From assembly GCA_036518215.1 (NCBI GenBank), contig DATDNP010000078.1:1-8904 (forward strand): a stretch of DNA of 8,904 nt, in the 5' to 3' direction. The position numbers and the translations under genes were made by a program. The stretch's first letter is position 1. Each line of letters begins with the position of its first letter. Shown piece after piece: positions 5,870-8,904 of the stretch. The notes under the pieces are model-generated. The model was given only the letters and a program-made list of their open reading frames with translations. It had not been told where the DNA came from and did not search any database. The DNA is from CF-39 sp036518215 (GTDB lineage: Bacteria; Chloroflexota; Limnocylindria; P2-11E).

Positions 5870-6514
5870 TCACGCGGGCGTCGCGAGCAGCTCGTCGACC
5901 CGCCGGCGGATGTCCATGGCGATGGACGCTTCATCGCGATCTCCCGGGATGACCGCGAACCGGTGCGGTTCTGCGGCGGCGAGGCGGAGATAGCCCTCGC
6001 GGACGCGCTCGTGGAACGCCTGCTCGAGGACCTCGAAGCGGTCCCATTTCGCCTCGACACGCCATCCCGAGCGCGCCAGACCGATGGACACCGGCACGTC
6101 GAGGACGAACGTCCGATCGGGGATCGTGTTGCCCACCGCGAGGGCCGTGACGCTGCGGATCGCGTCGAGCGGAACGCCGTGGCCGTAGCCCTGATACGCC
6201 ATCGTCGAGTCGAAGAAACGATCGGCGATGACGATGTGCCCGGCGTCGAGATGCGGGCGGATGAGATCGCGAACGTTCTGCGCGCGCGCCGCGCTGTATA
6301 GGAGCACCTGTGCCTCGGGAGAGAGATCGATCTCCTTCGCGTGGAGCACGATCTCGCGCATCCGTTCGCCGGCGGGCGTGCCGCCGGGCTCGCGCGTCAA
6401 TACGACCTCGCGTTCCGGATGCGCGGTCGCGAGCGCGTCACGCAGGCGTCTCGCCTGGAGCGACTTCCCCGATCCCTCGCCGCCTTCGAACGAGAGGAAG
6501 AGCCCGCGGCTCAT
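5870..6514 (-). CDS. tmk: Thymidylate kinase (dTMP kinase)
   Basis: The 214-residue cytosolic enzyme phosphorylates dTMP to dTDP with ATP, an essential step in dTTP synthesis. Visible motifs are the P-loop FEGGEGSGKSLQ (9-20), the substrate-binding REPGGTP (41-47), the DRFFDSTMAYQG signature (98-109) and a LID region ending in DRFE (157-160). Length and motif order are normal for the family. One small oddity is Leu19 after the P-loop Ser18, where Thr is common (GKTTQ or GKSTQ); catalytic residues otherwise look intact. The ATG shares an ATGA with the stop of the R3H ATPase gene (4-bp overlap) and has no separate Shine-Dalgarno sequence, so it is translated by coupling. Confidence 0.97.
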   Translation of the reverse strand: MSRGLFLSFEGGEGSGKSLQARRLRDALATAHPEREVVLTREPGGTPAGERMREIVLHAKEIDLSPEAQVLLYSAARAQNVRDLIRPHLDAGHIVIADRFFDSTMAYQGYGHGVPLDAIRSVTALAVGNTIPDRTFVLDVPVSIGLARSGWRVEAKWDRFEVLEQAFHERVREGYLRLAAAEPHRFAVIPGDRDEASIAMDIRRRVDELLATPA

Positions 6515-8040
6515 CGATATATCTGGACGCGCCGGACGGGCTCGTGTCCGGTCGACCGCGACGAAAGGCTCGCGCGCTCGGCGAGCTCATGTTGCAGCCG
6601 GCGGACGTACGCGTTCTGGGGCGCGAGCTCGACCTCGTCGAGCTTTCCCTGCGACACGGCCTCGATCGCCTCGCGCGCCTCTTCGAGCGCACGGTCCTCG
6701 GGCGCGCGCCGAAGCTCGGTCACCGACGCGAGCGCGCTCGCGATCTGGCTCGATGAGTTGCTCCGCGCGATGTAGATCGGGATCCCGCTCGACTCCGCGT
6801 TCCGCAAGCGCGGCGTCTTCCGGCGGTAGTAGTTCTTCAGCGTGATGACGACATCGGCGTCCTCGGGCTCGCGGACGATCGCGATGGGCATGCCGAGCCC
6901 GCGCGCGGCGTCCTCGACGCGCGTCCACGAGATCCCGAACGGGTACACCTTGACCGTCTGACGGTCGCCGTTCAGCCCCGTCGGCACACGCGGCGTGCTG
7001 CGGCGCTCGACCGCCTCCGCGGGCGCGCGCGACGGCTCCTGCGTCGTGCTCTCGATCTCGCCGTCGACGCCGCGCGCGCGGCTCTCCGGCGAGACGGGCA
7101 TCCCGAGCAGGATCGCGTCGACCGTCTGCGCGACGTCGTGGTAGATCGCGACGCGCTGGTACGCCTGGATCTCGACGAGCACCTGGAACGTGGGCGGCGC
7201 CTTGCGCTCGAGGACCGACTTCTGCGTCCCGCGGCGGCGCGCCTCCTCGTCGGAGAGCGTCACGGTCTGGATGCCGCCGACGAGGTCGGTGAGCGTCGGG
7301 TTCAGCATGAGGTTCTCGAGCGTGTTGCCGTGCGCGGTCGCGATGAGCTGGACGCCGCGCTCGGCGATCGTGCGCGCGGCCGCGGCCTCCTGCTCGGTCC
7401 CGATCTCGTCGATGACGATGACCTCCGGCATGTGGTTCTCGACGGCCTCGATCATCACGGCGTGCTGCAGCGAGGGCGTCTGCACCTGCATCCGCCGAGC
7501 GCGACCGATGCCCGGATGCGGGATGTCGCCATCGCCCGCGATCTCGTTCGAGGTGTCGACGACGACGACGCGCTTGTTCAGGTCGTCGGCGAGGACACGC
7601 GCGACCTCGCGGAGCATCGTCGTCTTGCCGACGCCAGGTCGTCCGAGAAAAAGGATGCTCTTGCCCGACTCGACGATGTCGCGAAGGATCTCCACGGTCC
7701 CGTACACCGCGCGACCGACGCGCAGCGTGAGACCGACGACCTTCCCGGCCCGGTTCCGAAGCGCACTGATGCGATGCAGCGTGCGCTCGATGCCCGCGCG
7801 GTTGTCGCCGCCGAATTGCCCGATGTGCGAGATGACGTACGCGATGTCCTCCGCGGATACCTCGCGGCGCGAGAGCGTCTCTTCGCGACCCGCGAAGCGC
7901 GCCTCGGGGAGACGGCCGAGATCCATCACGATCTCGAGGAGCCCGTCCAGGCCATCGAGCGCACGGACGCTCGCGGCGAGGTCGGGGGGAAGTCCGCGGA
8001 GGAGCGCTTCGAGCTCGTCGCTCTGCTGCTGCATCGTCAT
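6511..8040 (-). CDS. R3H-domain P-loop ATPase (Ycf45/SpoIIIAA-like)
   Basis: The 509-residue protein has an N-terminal helical region, a secretion-ATPase/SpoIIIAA-like P-loop domain, and a C-terminal single-stranded nucleic acid-binding R3H domain. Walker A is GRPGVGKTT (133-141) and Walker B is VIVIDEIG (207-214); a TAHG motif (235-238) may serve as sensor. After a linker rich in Pro/Ser/Glu (about 315-360), residues 361-425 form a conserved-looking alpha/beta block (VKVYPFGISW, then VVITLKNYYRR). The R3H signature R-x3-H is R480 to H484, followed by SSRSTGHEPVRRV. Similar proteins occur in cyanobacteria, plastids (Ycf45) and Chloroflexota; their cellular role is not well defined. The upstream stop overlaps its ATG in ATGA. 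A second ATG two codons in (8034) is better spaced from GGTGAG and may be the real start. It is coupled to tmk downstream. Confidence 0.9.
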   Translation of the reverse strand: MTMQQQSDELEALLRGLPPDLAASVRALDGLDGLLEIVMDLGRLPEARFAGREETLSRREVSAEDIAYVISHIGQFGGDNRAGIERTLHRISALRNRAGKVVGLTLRVGRAVYGTVEILRDIVESGKSILFLGRPGVGKTTMLREVARVLADDLNKRVVVVDTSNEIAGDGDIPHPGIGRARRMQVQTPSLQHAVMIEAVENHMPEVIVIDEIGTEQEAAAARTIAERGVQLIATAHGNTLENLMLNPTLTDLVGGIQTVTLSDEEARRRGTQKSVLERKAPPTFQVLVEIQAYQRVAIYHDVAQTVDAILLGMPVSPESRARGVDGEIESTTQEPSRAPAEAVERRSTPRVPTGLNGDRQTVKVYPFGISWTRVEDAARGLGMPIAIVREPEDADVVITLKNYYRRKTPRLRNAESSGIPIYIARSNSSSQIASALASVTELRRAPEDRALEEAREAIEAVSQGKLDEVELAPQNAYVRRLQHELAERASLSSRSTGHEPVRRVQIYR

Positions 8041-8904
8041 CTCACCACCGCCGGTGCGAAGGCCCGCTCCTCGATCTTCACAGCGAGCTCCTTCACGAAA
8101 AGCATAGACGTGGCGGTCTCCTTGAACCCTTCCGCAAGCAACGCGCGCGCCACGTGCTCCTCGTACGAACGGACCGGCGCCGTGATGGGCCGACCGACGG
8201 GGAGCCGCGCGACGAGAGAACGCGTGAGGTCGCGAGCGAGATCGACATCCCCGTCGCGAGTGCGCACCTTGCAGACGTGGGGATGACGATCGCGCCCCGA
8301 GTACGCGAACGCGAACGCGCGCGTGGCGCGCTCATCACCGTCGATGAGCGCGGCCTCGCGCCGCATGGCGAGCGGATTGCCGCCGATGAGATGCGGCGGG
8401 TCGTACGCACCGCCGCGACGCGCCACGTCAAAGTCGCCCACGGACAGCTGCTCCGCGCGTTGCACGGCGTGTGGGGTCGTCGCCGCATAGAAGCGGAACA
8501 GGTCATGCGCGTCGCTCGAGCGCGCGTCGCGCGCCACGTCCTTCTCCGGCGCGCCGAGGTTCCCTCTCGTCGCGACCAGCCACGTCTCACGCGTGTACGA
8601 GTAGAAGCCGGCTTGGAAGAACGTCTCCCGCGCGCGTGCCTCGTCCGGGACGGCGGCGAAGAGACGGTGCATCCCGGCGCGCGCCGCCGCGGCGCTGATC
8701 CCCGAGAGGAGGCGGAAGGCGCTGTCCGCGCCACCCGGCTCGTACATCGCCCCGAGGACGAGCACGACCCACTCCGGCCGCCGGCCCGAATACACGAGCG
8801 CGGCGCTCCGCAGCTGCCCGCGGTACTCCTCGAGGAACGAGCGGAGGCGGCCGCCCACGATGCCGGTGAGACCGACCGCGAGCCCGCGGAAACCCGTCAC
8901 GGCG
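8037..8904 (-). CDS. GNAT-like protein, 5' end beyond window
   Basis: At least 287 residues are present, starting at a GTG (8900). The frame stays open to the window edge, and the first visible residues do not look like a protein start, so the true N-terminus is probably outside. The middle part resembles a GNAT acetyltransferase fold: WVVLVLGAMYEP (44-55), a helix with an AGMHRLFAAVPDEARARETFFQ region (75-96), then AGFYSYTRETWLV (97-109). This matches, from memory, a GNAT-like family next to R3H ATPase genes in Chloroflexota, including the later segment LFRFYAATTPHAVQRAEQL (134-152). No clean acetyl-CoA R/Q-x-x-G-x-G/A loop is visible, so catalysis is uncertain. It ends in ATGA shared with the R3H ATPase start, which ties the two into one operon. 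Acetyl transfer to a protein or a structural role are both possible. Confidence 0.7.
   Translation of the reverse strand, partial: AVTGFRGLAVGLTGIVGGRLRSFLEEYRGQLRSAALVYSGRRPEWVVLVLGAMYEPGGADSAFRLLSGISAAAARAGMHRLFAAVPDEARARETFFQAGFYSYTRETWLVATRGNLGAPEKDVARDARSSDAHDLFRFYAATTPHAVQRAEQLSVGDFDVARRGGAYDPPHLIGGNPLAMRREAALIDGDERATRAFAFAYSGRDRHPHVCKVRTRDGDVDLARDLTRSLVARLPVGRPITAPVRSYEEHVARALLAEGFKETATSMLFVKELAVKIEERAFAPAVVR

Noticed and set aside
7138..8286. A 382-codon plus-strand open frame opposite the R3H ATPase and GNAT-like genes
   Set aside because: It is antisense to two well-supported coding genes; its product is a low-complexity Arg/Asp/Leu/Val-rich sequence with no motif, as expected for a shadow frame in GC-rich DNA.

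Overview
The window looks like chromosomal DNA from a GC-rich bacterium. The closest fit is the Chloroflexota (Limnocylindria/Ellin6529-like), though this rests on gene content and style, not on any search. Supporting points are a DUF5317-type membrane domain, a GNAT-like protein upstream of an R3H-domain ATPase (Ycf45/SpoIIIAA-like), tmk next to a DarA/PstA-type c-di-AMP receptor, very GC-rich genes, and several starts without a Shine-Dalgarno sequence.

Right half (about 5255-8904), all on the minus strand and read right to left: a GNAT-like protein (5' end cut by the window edge), an R3H-domain P-loop ATPase, thymidylate kinase (tmk), a PII-like c-di-AMP receptor (darA type), and a 48-residue unknown protein. 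The first three are joined by ATGA stop/start overlaps, so this is almost certainly an operon. It mixes dTTP synthesis, second-messenger sensing and a nucleic-acid-binding ATPase. The tmk-darA pairing is also seen in Bacillus (tmk-yaaQ).

Left half (about 136-5239): a minus-strand pair, a membrane-anchored HD-GYP phosphodiesterase followed with an 11-bp overlap by an unusual DUF5317-MFS fusion transporter. Next to it is a divergently oriented, plus-strand, 555-residue LuxR-HTH regulator with a long helical repeat-like N-terminal region. Between HD-GYP and the regulator lies a 381-bp gap. It is not empty: on the minus strand it holds a 25-codon ORF with a strong ribosome binding site, closed by an intrinsic terminator before HD-GYP. 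The same gap could fold into several hairpins ahead of the regulator gene.

The left part has lower GC than the right in blocks I counted by hand, with much local variation. It may be an accessory module (regulator, micro-peptide, c-di-GMP-type enzyme, transporter) beside a housekeeping operon. The most interesting candidate for an undescribed unit is the micro-peptide gene and its divergent helical-repeat LuxR regulator, with a transporter nearby. A signalling role is only an inference. Positions 1-135 hold nothing I can assign. I found no rRNA, tRNA, CRISPR array, insertion sequence or phage gene.
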